From Verrucomicrobiales bacterium (lineage in GTDB: Bacteria; Verrucomicrobiota; Verrucomicrobiia; Limisphaerales; J093), in assembly GCA_024233305.1 (NCBI GenBank), contig JACKPV010000027.1, forward strand, positions 186,001 to 250,000: a stretch of 64,000 nt of DNA, given 5' to 3'. Each line of letters begins with the position of its first letter. The stretch's first letter is position 1. Positions 9,371-18,807 of this stretch are shown here, piece after piece. The notes under the pieces are model-generated. The model was given only the letters and a program-made list of their open reading frames with translations, searched no databases and had not been told where the DNA came from. A program made the translations under genes and the position numbers.

Positions 9371-9563
9371 AACCGAGCGCAGCCTAACGCTTCCACCGCC
9401 GGACTCAACCGCAAGCTGCGCTCGAGGGGTCAGTCCTCACTATTGACACTAACGGTACGCCAGGATCCGGTTTTGGGCAGCGGTCTCCTCCGTCCCGGCT
9501 CCGTCTGCCAGCGGACTGCCGGGGGCCGCTGATGCCTCCGCGTGACGATCCGGCGGGTTGGGT

Positions 9564-10874
9564 TTACCGGCTGCGGCCCGCGGCTGCCGAGGCGCGGCGC
9601 GGACGCCAGCGTCCGCTTGATGGCCCGCGCCCTCCGGTTGCCGGGCGGTTCGCCGGCGGCGCGTTGCCGTTTCGTCCGGCGCCGCCTCCGCGGCGATTGC
9701 CGTTGTGGGCCGCCGTGCCGACGGAATTCTCGGCGAGATCGGAATGGTAGGGGTGGTCGCGGTGGGTCGGCACGGGTTTGCGCACCAGGCGCTCGATCGC
9801 CCGCCATTGATCCCGCTCGTTGGGCGCGCAGAACGAAACGGCGTCGCCCGCGGCGCCTGCCCGCGCCGTGCGGCCGATGCGATGCACGTAGGTCTCGGGT
9901 TCCAGCGGGAGGTCGTAATTGATGACGTGCGTGATGGCATCGACATCCAGGCCCCGCGCGGCGATGTCGGTCGCCACGAGGGCGCGCACGCGTCCGGAAC
10001 GGAATCCTTCGAGGGCGGCGGTGCGGGCGGTCTGGCTCTTGTTACCGTGAATGGCCGCGGCGTTGATGCCGGCTTTCATGAGCTTGTCGGCGACCTTGTT
10101 CGCGGCGTGTTTCATCTGGGTGAAGACGATCACCTTGTCGATCGTGGGATCGCTGAGCAGGGAGATGAGGAGGGCGTCCTTGCGGGCCTTTTCCACGAAC
10201 ATGACCCGCTGGTCGATACGCTCGACGGTCGGCTGCTCGGGGGTGACCGTGACTCGAACGGGATCGCGCAACAGCGTGCCGGCCAGGTCGACCACTTCCC
10301 GTGGCAGGGTCGCCGAGAAGAACAACGATTGCCGGCGGGCGGGGAGCTTCGCGATGACCCGTCGGACATCGTGGATGAAGCCCATGTCGAGCATGCGATC
10401 CGCCTCGTCCAAGACGAACGCCTCGATGGCGCGCAGGTCAATGAAGCCCTGGTTCATCAGATCCAGCAGGCGTCCTGGCGTCGCCACCAGGAGGTCCACG
10501 CCGCGATTCATGGCGTTTTCCTGCGGCCGCTGGCCCACGCCGCCGAAGATGACCGTGCTGGTCAAGCGCAGATGCCGCCCGTAGGTCTCGATGCTTGCGC
10601 GGATCTGCGCCGCCAGTTCGCGCGTCGGCGCGAGAATGAGCACGCGGGGCTGGCGGGGCGCCGTGCGCTTGGGATGGGTGTGGAGGTATTGCAGGAGCGG
10701 CAGCGTGAACGCCGCCGTCTTGCCCGTTCCGGTTTGGGCGCTGCCCAGGAGGTCGCGGCCTGCCAGCAAATGCGCGATGCATTTTTCCTGGACCGGGGTG
10801 GGGACCGTATAGCCGGATTCCTTTACGGCCCGCTGCAATTCAGGCAGCAGCAAGCCAAACACATTACTATTCAT
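9564..10874 (-). CDS. DEAD-box RNA helicase (RhlE/DeaD-like)
   Basis: This 436-residue ATP-dependent RNA helicase carries the Q motif (PTPVQ), motif I AQTGTGKT near 46-53, [27 protein letters not shown] and HRIGRTAR, followed by a low-complexity Gly/Arg/Asn-rich tail of about 60 residues typical of RhlE-type proteins. ATG at 10872-10874 is chosen: it gives [10 protein letters not shown] and follows GGAG. The wider open frame upstream has no ribosome-binding site. The GGAG lies within a 13-bp hairpin in the leader (10879-10922), which suggests control of translation by RNA structure. Such helicases act in ribosome assembly, RNA decay or cold adaptation; which applies here is not visible. Confidence 0.93.
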   Translation of the reverse strand: MNSNVFGLLLPELQRAVKESGYTVPTPVQEKCIAHLLAGRDLLGSAQTGTGKTAAFTLPLLQYLHTHPKRTAPRQPRVLILAPTRELAAQIRASIETYGRHLRLTSTVIFGGVGQRPQENAMNRGVDLLVATPGRLLDLMNQGFIDLRAIEAFVLDEADRMLDMGFIHDVRRVIAKLPARRQSLFFSATLPREVVDLAGTLLRDPVRVTVTPEQPTVERIDQRVMFVEKARKDALLISLLSDPTIDKVIVFTQMKHAANKVADKLMKAGINAAAIHGNKSQTARTAALEGFRSGRVRALVATDIAARGLDVDAITHVINYDLPLEPETYVHRIGRTARAGAAGDAVSFCAPNERDQWRAIERLVRKPVPTHRDHPYHSDLAENSVGTAAHNGNRRGGGAGRNGNAPPANRPATGGRGPSSGRWRPRRASAAAGRSR

Positions 10875-11186
10875 ATTTCTCCAATCCGGCGTGTTCCACT
10901 TCTCAGCCCGCCGGAATTGGAGGAGAAAGGGCTGCGTCCTTTGCAGCAAAGGGGCTTCGTGGGGTAGGCTGTTCCCGAAAAGCGAATCCGACCGGCGCCC
11001 GCTCAGCCTGCCGCGGTCGTTTCAAGGGGCGCTAATTACCGTTGAAATCGGTGCTTGTCAAGCCCCGGGGCCGGGGTACTGGCGGCTTTCCGGTCGGATT
11101 TGCGTGGCCTGGTTCCATGGTGTTGCGGAATCGGCACTGATTCTTCTCAATTAGGGGCTGTTCGTTTCCGTCGGCCGGTGGTTAAT
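10875..11186. other. Divergent intergenic region
   Basis: This 312-base gap separates the minus-strand helicase from the plus-strand ABC/PQQ operon, so it should hold both promoters. Besides the leader hairpin (10879-10922) it contains TTGTCAAGCCCC at about 11055. That resembles the TTGACAAGCC and TTGCCAAGCCC boxes upstream of the 29939 gene and rpsP, and is a candidate -35 element for the operon. No convincing -10 element was found. Confidence 0.4.
10879..10922 (-). promoter_or_regulatory. Ribosome-binding-site hairpin in helicase leader
   Basis: On the minus strand CTCCAATTCCGGCG (10922-10909) can pair with CGCCGGATTGGAG (10891-10879), leaving one bulged base and a 17-base loop. The 3' arm ends in the GGAG that serves as ribosome-binding site four bases before the helicase ATG. 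The structure would hide the site until opened by temperature, a protein or the helicase itself. Confidence 0.6.
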
Positions 11187-12470
11187 GTGCCCGGCGTGGC
11201 GACGGTCAAGACAACCGGGTTGTGGCGGCGGGCCGGGCTTGGGCTCGCGCTGGCAACCGGCTCGGTGCAGGCGTGCAAATACAATGTGCGCGACGCGGGC
11301 TTCGTTGATTTCGAGCCGGCGCCCTACCGGCTCGTGGTGGTCACCAACCTCGAACCCGCCGGCCGGGACTGGCAGACCGAGTTGCGCCGCGTGGCCGCGA
11401 GCGAATGGCTCGACGCCAACGTGGACCTCGAACTCGTGAGCCCGGTCGATCCGCCGCCGGAAATCCGGGCCGTGTTGCGCAACGAGAATGCCGCCAACGA
11501 ACCGTCCGCGGTGCTCTTCGCCCCCGACGGGCGCGCCCTTCCCCGACCGTTCGCCGTGGCGCCCGATCAGGACGCGATCTGGTCCCTGATCGAGGGGACC
11601 GTCGATTCCCCCCTGCGCCGGCAACTCGCCGAGACCTTGGTGGACAACTTCGCGGTCATCATCGTCGCGGAAGGCCCGGATGCCCGCGAGAACCAGCGCG
11701 CGCGACAGGCCGCGGAAGGGGCGGTGGCGCGCTTCGCCGACCGCATGCCGCGGCTTCCGAAACCGGTGAAAGAACCGCCGGTGGTGCTTGCGGTTCGGGC
11801 GAACCCGGAGGTCGGCGGGGGCGGTCGGGCAGGGGAATATGCCGTCGCGGATGAGGTGGCGTTGTGGAGCCTGGGGCTGAATTCGACCAACCGCGTCGAG
11901 GCCGAAGTCGCCGTGGTCTACGGTCGGGGACGCCGTTCCGGTCCGCCCCTGCGAGGTCCCGACATCACCGAGACGGCGCTGCTGGAAGTCCTGACCATCC
12001 TCGGCCAGGATTGCGAATGCGACCTGGACCGCTCGTGGTTGCGGGGTCCGTTGCTGCCGTTGCGCTGGGATGCCGCGCGCCAGCAGCAGGTGGTGAAGGA
12101 ACTCGGATTCGATGCGGAGAACCCGATGGTGAAGACGGAGATTTCCCGCATTGTCGCGCGTGGACCGAGCCCCGGCGCGCGGCGGGTCACTTTCGATGAA
12201 GCGCCCGGGGATCCGTTTGGCTACGCCGAGATGAGCGTGGAGTCCTCCGGGGATCGGGCGGTTGCCGGGCCGGCCGGGACGGAATCGGCGGCGTCCCCGC
12301 CCACGGACGCAACGAACGCCGTCCCTCCGGCGCCGTCCGCCTCCATGAACGGGCGTTCAGGTCCGGGGCGGTCGCCGCTGGGCTCGCTTTCCATGACGAT
12401 GGTCGGCTTGGTGGCGTTTGGCGTGATCGGGGTGGTCGGTGTGTTTCTTTTCGCGGGAAGATCACGATGA
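11187..12470 (+). CDS. Membrane-anchored protein of ABC/PQQ operon
   Basis: No named family is recognised. The 427-residue product has an N-terminal signal-like hydrophobic stretch (GLGLALATGSVQAC) ending near a cysteine, possibly a weak lipobox. A soluble region with alternating beta/alpha character follows, then a Pro/Ala/Ser-rich linker, and one C-terminal transmembrane helix. It would be an extracytoplasmic domain held in the membrane. GTG 11187 or GTG 11196 is the likely start; both are weak guesses. Its stop overlaps the permease start by 4 bases (ATGA), so it is the first gene of a translationally coupled operon with the ABC transporter and is probably a partner or periplasmic subunit of it (inference). 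Confidence 0.7.
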   Translation: MPGVATVKTTGLWRRAGLGLALATGSVQACKYNVRDAGFVDFEPAPYRLVVVTNLEPAGRDWQTELRRVAASEWLDANVDLELVSPVDPPPEIRAVLRNENAANEPSAVLFAPDGRALPRPFAVAPDQDAIWSLIEGTVDSPLRRQLAETLVDNFAVIIVAEGPDARENQRARQAAEGAVARFADRMPRLPKPVKEPPVVLAVRANPEVGGGGRAGEYAVADEVALWSLGLNSTNRVEAEVAVVYGRGRRSGPPLRGPDITETALLEVLTILGQDCECDLDRSWLRGPLLPLRWDAARQQQVVKELGFDAENPMVKTEISRIVARGPSPGARRVTFDEAPGDPFGYAEMSVESSGDRAVAGPAGTESAASPPTDATNAVPPAPSASMNGRSGPGRSPLGSLSMTMVGLVAFGVIGVVGVFLFAGRSR

Positions 12471-13621
12471 AGACGATGCTTCGGCTGATCCTCCGGGAAG
12501 TGGTCCACCGGCGATGGAGCTTCCTCCTGAGCGCCCTGGGGCTGGCGGCCACGACCGGGTTGTTCGTGGCGTTCTTCGTGACGGCGGACGCTGCGCAGCG
12601 CGAAACGGTCCGGGTGATGCGGGACATCGGATTCAACCTGCGCCTGATTCCGAAGGACACCGACATGGATCGGTTTTGGGCGGCGGGTTTTTCGGACCGC
12701 ACCATGCCCGAGGCGCGGGTGCGGCAGTTGGCCGAGCATGATCGGACCTTTTTCACCTACAACCACCTGGTGGCGACGTTGCAGGGGACGATCGAATTGG
12801 GGGGGCACCCGGCGGTTCTGACGGGTCTGGCCCCGGCGATCACGAGCGGGGACAAGAAGGGGCGGCCGATGGGTTTCACCGTGGAGCCGGGGACGCTGCA
12901 ACTGGGCTGGCAGGTCGCCGCGCGGCTCGGGGTGAAGCGGGGCGACAAACTTGCGCTCCGAGGGCGCGAGTACCAGGTGGCGCGCTGTCTGGTCGAGAGC
13001 GGCACGGAGGAGGACATCCGGGTGTATGCCGCCCTGGAGGACGCGCAGACGGTGCTCGGTTTGCCGGGACAGATCAACGAGATCAAGGCCATCGATTGTC
13101 TTTGCCTGACCGCGGACCAGGATCCGCTGGCGGTGCTCCGGGACGAGTTGGAACAGGTGCTGCCGGATGTGAAGGTGATCCAGTTGCGCGCGATCGCCGA
13201 TGCCCGCGCGCGTCAACGGCAGACGGCCGAGCGCTACTTCGGTTTCATGTCGCCGTTGCTCTTGGTGGCGTGCGCGGCCTGGGTGGGAGTGCTGGCGGCC
13301 TTGAACGTGCGGGAGCGCCGCGCGGAGATCGGGGTGCTGCGCGCGCTCGGGAAGGGGTCCGGGAACGTGGCGGTGCTGTTCCTCGGCCGGGCGGTGAGCG
13401 TCGGTTTGCTGGGGGCGCTGGCGGGCGGGATGCTCGGGATGGGGCTTGCCCTGGCGTTCGGCCCGCGGATCTTCCAGGTCACCGCGAAATCCATTCAGAC
13501 GGACTACGCGCTGCTGGGCTGGTGCCTGCTGGTGGCGCCGGCGTTTGCGGCGTTGGCCAGTTTGATTCCCACCGCCCTGGCCGTGACCCATGATCCCGCG
13601 GTGAGCCTGCGCGATGAGTGA
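12467..13621 (+). CDS. FtsX/MacB-type ABC transporter permease
   Basis: This 384-residue membrane protein has the four-helix topology of the FtsX/MacB/LolC family. The first helix lies near residues 18-40, followed by a periplasmic domain of about 210 residues. Three helices then follow from about residue 262. The cytoplasmic coupling segment NVRERRAEIGVLRALG is diagnostic of the family, which performs mechanotransmission or lipoprotein/small-molecule export rather than classical import. It overlaps the upstream gene by 4 bases and the ATPase gene by 8. The substrate cannot be told from sequence. Confidence 0.88.
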   Translation: MKTMLRLILREVVHRRWSFLLSALGLAATTGLFVAFFVTADAAQRETVRVMRDIGFNLRLIPKDTDMDRFWAAGFSDRTMPEARVRQLAEHDRTFFTYNHLVATLQGTIELGGHPAVLTGLAPAITSGDKKGRPMGFTVEPGTLQLGWQVAARLGVKRGDKLALRGREYQVARCLVESGTEEDIRVYAALEDAQTVLGLPGQINEIKAIDCLCLTADQDPLAVLRDELEQVLPDVKVIQLRAIADARARQRQTAERYFGFMSPLLLVACAAWVGVLAALNVRERRAEIGVLRALGKGSGNVAVLFLGRAVSVGLLGALAGGMLGMGLALAFGPRIFQVTAKSIQTDYALLGWCLLVAPAFAALASLIPTALAVTHDPAVSLRDE

Positions 13622-14288
13622 TCCCATGATTCAGTGCGAACAACTCACCCGGACCTTCCGCACGCGGCAGGGGACGGTGACCGGTCTGAACGAGGTTGAT
13701 TTGGGAGTGTCCGCCGGCAGCTTCACATGCATCCGGGGTCCGAGTGGTTGCGGCAAAACCACGCTGCTGCTCACGCTCGGCGGGATGTTGCGACCGAGCG
13801 CCGGCCGGGTCCGGCTTGGCGGTCGGGACGTCTACGCGCTGTCGTCCGGGGGCCGGGCGCGCTTGCGGGCGGAGCAAATCGGCTTTGTCTTCCAGATGTT
13901 TCACCTGGTGCCCTACCTGAGCGTGCTCGACAACGTGCTCCTTGCGGCGACGGAGACCGCTGGGGAGGAGGCGGGTGCGCGGGCGAAGAGCCTGCTGGAG
14001 GAACTGGGTTTGGGGCCGCGGTTGACGCACCGTCCGGCGCAGCTCAGCGCCGGCGAGCGGCAGCGCACCGCGCTCGCCCGGGCCCTCTTGAACCGGCCGG
14101 CGGTCGTGCTGGCCGATGAACCGACCGGCAACCTCGACCCCGACAACGCCCGCGAGGTCTTCCAGCACCTCGATGGTTACCGCCGCGCCGGCGGCACCGT
14201 GCTGGTGGTCACCCATGGCGATACCGCCCTCGAATTTGCCGACCGCGAACTGCGCATGAAGGCCGGTCGGATCTTGGAAACGCAATGA
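13614..14288 (+). CDS. LolD/MacB-type ABC transporter ATPase
   Basis: The 224-residue ATPase energises the FtsX-like permease encoded just before it. Walker A is GPSGCGKT near residues 42-49, with the Q-loop in FVFQMFHLVPYLSV. The signature is LSAGERQR, where related proteins usually have LSGGQ/E. Walker B is ADEPTGNLD, followed by the H-loop in VVTHG. Length and motifs match LolD/MacB/FtsE. The 8-base overlap upstream and 4-base ATGA overlap downstream bind it to the operon. Confidence 0.93.
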   Translation: MSDPMIQCEQLTRTFRTRQGTVTGLNEVDLGVSAGSFTCIRGPSGCGKTTLLLTLGGMLRPSAGRVRLGGRDVYALSSGGRARLRAEQIGFVFQMFHLVPYLSVLDNVLLAATETAGEEAGARAKSLLEELGLGPRLTHRPAQLSAGERQRTALARALLNRPAVVLADEPTGNLDPDNAREVFQHLDGYRRAGGTVLVVTHGDTALEFADRELRMKAGRILETQ

Positions 14289-15853
14289 GATCAGCAAGCA
14301 TGGAATCGCAGATGTTCCTGGAGCGCGCCCGACGCGAAGCGACGGTGTTCGGCGTCAGCGCGAAAGTGGACCGGCGCCACCCGCCCGGTCGGTGGGGCCG
14401 CCGTGGTCGTCGGCTGACGCCGGGGCTGGCCTTCGGGCTGGCCTGCGGGTTGGGCGTCGGGGCGGTGACCGCCGCCGACTGGCCGACCTACGGCGGGGAT
14501 GATGCCCGGTCCGGGGTCTCGCCCGGGACCATCGCGCCCCCATTGAGCCAGGCTTGGCAATGGCGTTCCCCGCACCGGCCGCGTCCGGCGTGGGGCGGGG
14601 AAGCCAAGGCGGACCTTTACAACAAGGTCTACGATATGCCGCACCGGCAGGACTTCGATTACGCCTTCCACGTCGTCGCGGCGGAAGGCGCGGTCCTGTT
14701 CGGTTCCTCCGCAGACGACAAGGTTTACTGCCTGGATGCCGCGACCGGGGAAGAGCGCTGGAGCTTTTTCACCGAGGGGCCGGTCCGGCTGGCCCCGACC
14801 CTCAAGGGCGGGCGGGCCTACGTGGGTTCCGATGATGGGTACGTCTACTGCCTGCGCCTTGCCGATGGCGGGCTGGTTTGGAAGCACCGACCCGGCCCGC
14901 GGGAAACGCGGATTCCCGGCAACGGTCGCGTGATTTCCCCCTGGCCGGTGCGCACGGGCGTGATCGTGCGGGACGGGCTCGCGTATTGTGGCGCGGGCAT
15001 GTTCCCTTCCGAAGGGGTTTACCTCTGCGCGCTGGATGCGCGGACGGGCGCCGAGCGATGGAAGGTCGTGAACAACGACCTGCCGGCCCAGGGTTATCTG
15101 CTGGCCTCGGACACCCGCCTGTATGTGCCTTCGGGACGGAACAACCCCGTCGTTTATGACCGGGCGGACGGCAGCCGGATCCGGGTGGTCGAAGGGGCCG
15201 GGGGCACTTACGCCCTGTTGACCGGTGGTGAGCTGGTGTTCGGTCCCGGAAAAGCGGGCCAGCTGGGCGTGGTGCCGGACGGGGAAAGTGATCAACTGGC
15301 CACGTTCGCCGGCAACCACATGATTGTCACCCCGGCCCGCTCGTTTCTCCACGCCGACAACGAACTGAGCGCCCTGGATCGGGCCCGCTATCTGGAGCTG
15401 GCCCGCGAGCGCAAGACCGTGCTGGCCCGGCGCGACGCGCTCCGCAAGCAGTTGCAGCAGGTCGAGCGGGCGGGAGACGCCGCGGCCCGGACCCGTTTGC
15501 GCGGTGAACTCACGGAAGTCGGCGGCGCCATCGACCGGTTGTCCCGCGAGATGGAAGGCTGCGTCCTGTGGCGGCAGCCGTGCCGGCATCCGCTGAGCCT
15601 GATTCTGGCGGGCGACGTCCTTTACGCCGGCGGTGTGAAGAGTGTGGCCGCCCATGGCACGGACACCGGAGAGAAGGTCTGGGAAGCTCCGGTGGACGCC
15701 GAGGCTCTCGGGCTCGCGGCGGCGGGCGGGCGGTTGTTCGTCAGTACCGATTCGGGCGTGATTCACTGCTTTGCTCCGCCGGCGACCGCCTCCGTTGGCC
15801 GCCCGGCCGCGGATTCCGCCGCCGGTTTCCTCCTCACCACGACTTCACGATGA
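14285..15853 (+). CDS. Secreted PQQ-type beta-propeller protein
   Basis: The 522-residue product has a long basic N-terminus, a hydrophobic signal segment ending near ACGLGVGAVTAAD, and repeated propeller blades recognisable by the motifs YCLDAATGEERW, YCLRLADGGLVW, CALDARTGAERW and GTDTGEKVW. A charged helical segment of about 60 residues (near 360-425), probably a coiled coil, interrupts the propeller. Such PQQ-like repeats in planctomycetes and verrucomicrobia rarely bind PQQ and more often act as scaffolds (BamB-like). It overlaps the ABC ATPase gene and the next gene by 4 bases each, so it belongs to the transporter operon. Function unknown. Confidence 0.82.
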   Translation: MRSASMESQMFLERARREATVFGVSAKVDRRHPPGRWGRRGRRLTPGLAFGLACGLGVGAVTAADWPTYGGDDARSGVSPGTIAPPLSQAWQWRSPHRPRPAWGGEAKADLYNKVYDMPHRQDFDYAFHVVAAEGAVLFGSSADDKVYCLDAATGEERWSFFTEGPVRLAPTLKGGRAYVGSDDGYVYCLRLADGGLVWKHRPGPRETRIPGNGRVISPWPVRTGVIVRDGLAYCGAGMFPSEGVYLCALDARTGAERWKVVNNDLPAQGYLLASDTRLYVPSGRNNPVVYDRADGSRIRVVEGAGGTYALLTGGELVFGPGKAGQLGVVPDGESDQLATFAGNHMIVTPARSFLHADNELSALDRARYLELARERKTVLARRDALRKQLQQVERAGDAAARTRLRGELTEVGGAIDRLSREMEGCVLWRQPCRHPLSLILAGDVLYAGGVKSVAAHGTDTGEKVWEAPVDAEALGLAAAGGRLFVSTDSGVIHCFAPPATASVGRPAADSAAGFLLTTTSR

Positions 15854-18771
15854 TTGCCATGAAACGACCCTCGACGTTGCTCTTTTCCGGCTGGCTGGCC
15901 TTGTCCGCGCCGTCCGGCCTTCTGCCAGCACAGGCCGCGGACACCGGGCTGCTCGGTTGGTGGCTGTGCGCTCCGAATCACCTTCGCGGATCGACCTTGA
16001 ACGCCTTTCGTGGCGGGCTCGCCGGACAGTTGGAAGGCGGCGTGCACCTTCGCACCGATGACGGCCCGGCGTTTCTCGAATTCGATGGCCGCCGCTCGTG
16101 CTTGCGCCTGACCGACCGACTCGAGGACGCCACGCTGCCTGACCGCGCCCTCAGCGTTGAAACCTGGGTGGTGGTGGCAAAACCGCAGGCGTGGGGCGGC
16201 ATCATCGGCGCGTTGCAGGATAACGGGGATTTCGAGCGCGGCTGGTTGCTCGGCTACGTGAACAACAACTTCGCCATTGCTCTCGCCAGCGAGGGACGCG
16301 GGCGGATGACCTACCTCGAAAGCCGCGAGCCTTTTTCGCCGGGCGTCTGGCATCATGTCGTCGGCACCTACGACGGCGGGTGGCTGCGCCTCTACGTCGA
16401 CGGGGAACCGGCGGCGGAATCGCGCGAGCAGTCGGGGAAAATCCTTTATCCGCCGCAGGCGCCGTACGTCATCGGCGCCTACCAGGATGAGAACGAATTC
16501 TACGGGCTCGAAGGGCGGATCCACGAGGTTCGCGTCTTCAGCCGGGCCCTGGCCGCCGGCGAGATTCAGGAGCGTTACACCGCCATGCGCGAGCGGTTTC
16601 CGCAGCCCCGGCCGCCCCGACCCGAATTCCGCGCCCTGACCGGGCCGTTCGTCGACTGGGTGGCACCCGGCGCCATCGAAGTGAGCTGGACCACGTCGGG
16701 ACCGATGCCCTCGGTGCTCGAGTTCATCGACGCGCCGGATCGTCGTCGCCGGTTCGAGGACGCAACGCCCCGGACGCAGCATCGCTTCGAGCTTGACGAG
16801 ATTCCGCGCGATACGATCTGCCAGTACCGGTTGATGGGTGTCGATGCGTCCGGGGCGCCGTGGGCCTCGCGTCCGTATCACTTCGATTCGACCTTCAACT
16901 ACCTGGTGCCCGAGGCGCCGGAGCGTCCGTCACCGTATGCGGACACCGATTGGTCGCGCGCCTGTGCGGCGGCGGCGCGGGAGATGATCGGGCGCCTGGG
17001 CAGCGATCAGGGCTACGCGCTCGTGCTCGGGGCCGAGGACGGGTGTCTGGCTTACGAGTTGGCGAAGCAGTCCCGGTTGAGCGTGGTGGTGCTGGAACCG
17101 GACGAAGCGCGAGTGGCGGCCATTCGTCGCTCGCTGGATCGCGCGGGGTTCTATGGCGTGCGCGTTGCGGTGCAGCGCGGCGGACTGGAAACCCTGCCCT
17201 ACGGCAAGTACTTCGCCAACCTGCTCGTCTCCGAACGCGTGTTGCGAACCGGCGCCCTTCCGCCCTCGGCAACCGAAGCCTTCCGCTGCCTGCGTCCAAA
17301 CGGCGGGTTGGTCGTGATGGCGCAGCCTGCGGGTTCGGGGGCGCCCGCCGGGAGCGCCGGGGCGCTGCGGGACTGGTTCGCGGCGGGCGGCATGGAAGGC
17401 GCGCAGATCGAGGTCCGGAACGCACCGTGGGGCGCCTACCGTCGGCCGGCGCTCGAAGGGGCGGGCGATTGGTCGCACCTCTATGGCGCGACCGACAACT
17501 CCGCGTGCAGCAAGGACGATCTGGTGCAGGGCGAGATGGGCGTGCTGTGGTGGGGCGAACCCGGGCCGCGCCCCATGCCGGATCGCGGGCCGCGCAACCC
17601 CTCCTCGGTCTCCGCCAACGGCCGGCTCTTCGTGCAGGGCGACCGCGTGTTGTTCGGCATCGACGCCTACAATGGCTCGATCCTCTGGTCCACGCAGGCC
17701 CCCGAGGTTCGCCGGGCCAACATGCCGCGGGATTGCAGCAACATGGCCGCTTCGAGTGATTATCTCTACGTGGCCAGCGGCGGCACGCTCACCGGCATCA
17801 ACGGCCAGACGGGCGAACGCGAGTTGCAGTTCGAGGTGCCGCGCGAAGGCGAGGAACCCGCCCACGACTGGGGTTACGTCGGCGTGGTCGGGGATTCGGT
17901 CGTCGGGAGCGCCGTCAAGCAGGGCTCGGCCTACATCGGCGATGATGGCGAATGGTACGACGGCGCGGGCGTGGACGAAGTCTCGGTGGTGACGAGCGAT
18001 CGTCTCTTCTCGCTCGACCGTCACAATGGCGCCCGCGAATGGGTTTACGAGGGCGGCACGGTGATCAACTCGACCATCACCGTCGCCGACGGCCAGGTCT
18101 TCTTTGTGGAGAGCCGGAATGCGGAAGCCAGGGAAGCGGCGTCGGGACGGTTGCACCGGGAGCCGTTCACCGAGCAGGCGCTGGTGGCGCTCGACCTCAA
18201 GAGCGGTCGGAAGCTCTGGGAGCAGTCCGTTGATTTCGGATCGGCCGAACGGATGTTGTACCTCGCTTACGGCAATGGCACTCTGACCGCCGTGGGGGGC
18301 GCCAAGGACGGTTATCACATCTGGGCCTATGACGTGCCCGAGGTGCCGGCGTCCACGGACACCCCCGACACGCGGGTGCTCATCGGTGACACGAAGCTTT
18401 GGGAGCAGCACTATCCGCCGGCCCGCGATCATCACGGTGGGTTCATTCAGCATCCGCTGATCGTGGGCGACACCCTCTACAGCGAGCGGCGGGCCTTTGA
18501 TTTGCGAACCGGCCGGCAGACGCGGGACGACCTGCCCGACCGCCGCGGATGCGGCACGATGGCGGCCTCGAGTCACAGCTTCTTTTACCGTCATCATTTC
18601 CATGGTCAATGGGATCTCGACACCAATGAACGCAAGCAGTTCGAGGGGATTCGGGGCGGGTGCTGGCTCAGCCTGATTCCGAGCGGCGGGCTGGTCCTCG
18701 CGCCGGAAACGAGCGCCGGCTGTTCCTGCACGCATGCGATCCAGACCTCCGTGGCCTACGCGCCGCGGTAG
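15850..18771 (+). CDS. Secreted LamG / methyltransferase-like / PQQ protein
   Basis: This 973-residue protein starts at ATG 15850, which overlaps the upstream stop as ATGA. A signal peptide ends near LLPAQAAD. Residues about 60-245 form a LamG/concanavalin-like domain (WWLCAPN, HHVVGTYDGGWLRLYVDG, GRIHEVRVFSRAL). About 255-330 resembles a fibronectin/purple-acid-phosphatase N-domain. About 385-500 is a Rossmann methyltransferase-like domain (VVLEPDEARVAAIRR, FRCLRPNGGLVVM), and 550-973 is a PQQ-type propeller (ALDLKSGRKLWEQ). Motif I of the methyltransferase fold is degenerate (LGAEDG), and S-adenosylmethionine is not expected outside the cytoplasm, so this part may be structural. Other proteins of this architecture occur in planctomycetes/verrucomicrobia but none is characterised to my knowledge. 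Confidence 0.85.
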   Translation: MIAMKRPSTLLFSGWLALSAPSGLLPAQAADTGLLGWWLCAPNHLRGSTLNAFRGGLAGQLEGGVHLRTDDGPAFLEFDGRRSCLRLTDRLEDATLPDRALSVETWVVVAKPQAWGGIIGALQDNGDFERGWLLGYVNNNFAIALASEGRGRMTYLESREPFSPGVWHHVVGTYDGGWLRLYVDGEPAAESREQSGKILYPPQAPYVIGAYQDENEFYGLEGRIHEVRVFSRALAAGEIQERYTAMRERFPQPRPPRPEFRALTGPFVDWVAPGAIEVSWTTSGPMPSVLEFIDAPDRRRRFEDATPRTQHRFELDEIPRDTICQYRLMGVDASGAPWASRPYHFDSTFNYLVPEAPERPSPYADTDWSRACAAAAREMIGRLGSDQGYALVLGAEDGCLAYELAKQSRLSVVVLEPDEARVAAIRRSLDRAGFYGVRVAVQRGGLETLPYGKYFANLLVSERVLRTGALPPSATEAFRCLRPNGGLVVMAQPAGSGAPAGSAGALRDWFAAGGMEGAQIEVRNAPWGAYRRPALEGAGDWSHLYGATDNSACSKDDLVQGEMGVLWWGEPGPRPMPDRGPRNPSSVSANGRLFVQGDRVLFGIDAYNGSILWSTQAPEVRRANMPRDCSNMAASSDYLYVASGGTLTGINGQTGERELQFEVPREGEEPAHDWGYVGVVGDSVVGSAVKQGSAYIGDDGEWYDGAGVDEVSVVTSDRLFSLDRHNGAREWVYEGGTVINSTITVADGQVFFVESRNAEAREAASGRLHREPFTEQALVALDLKSGRKLWEQSVDFGSAERMLYLAYGNGTLTAVGGAKDGYHIWAYDVPEVPASTDTPDTRVLIGDTKLWEQHYPPARDHHGGFIQHPLIVGDTLYSERRAFDLRTGRQTRDDLPDRRGCGTMAASSHSFFYRHHFHGQWDLDTNERKQFEGIRGGCWLSLIPSGGLVLAPETSAGCSCTHAIQTSVAYAPR

Positions 18772-18807
18772 CAATCGAACCATCTGAAGTTCCGAACGAC
18801 GCCGGAA

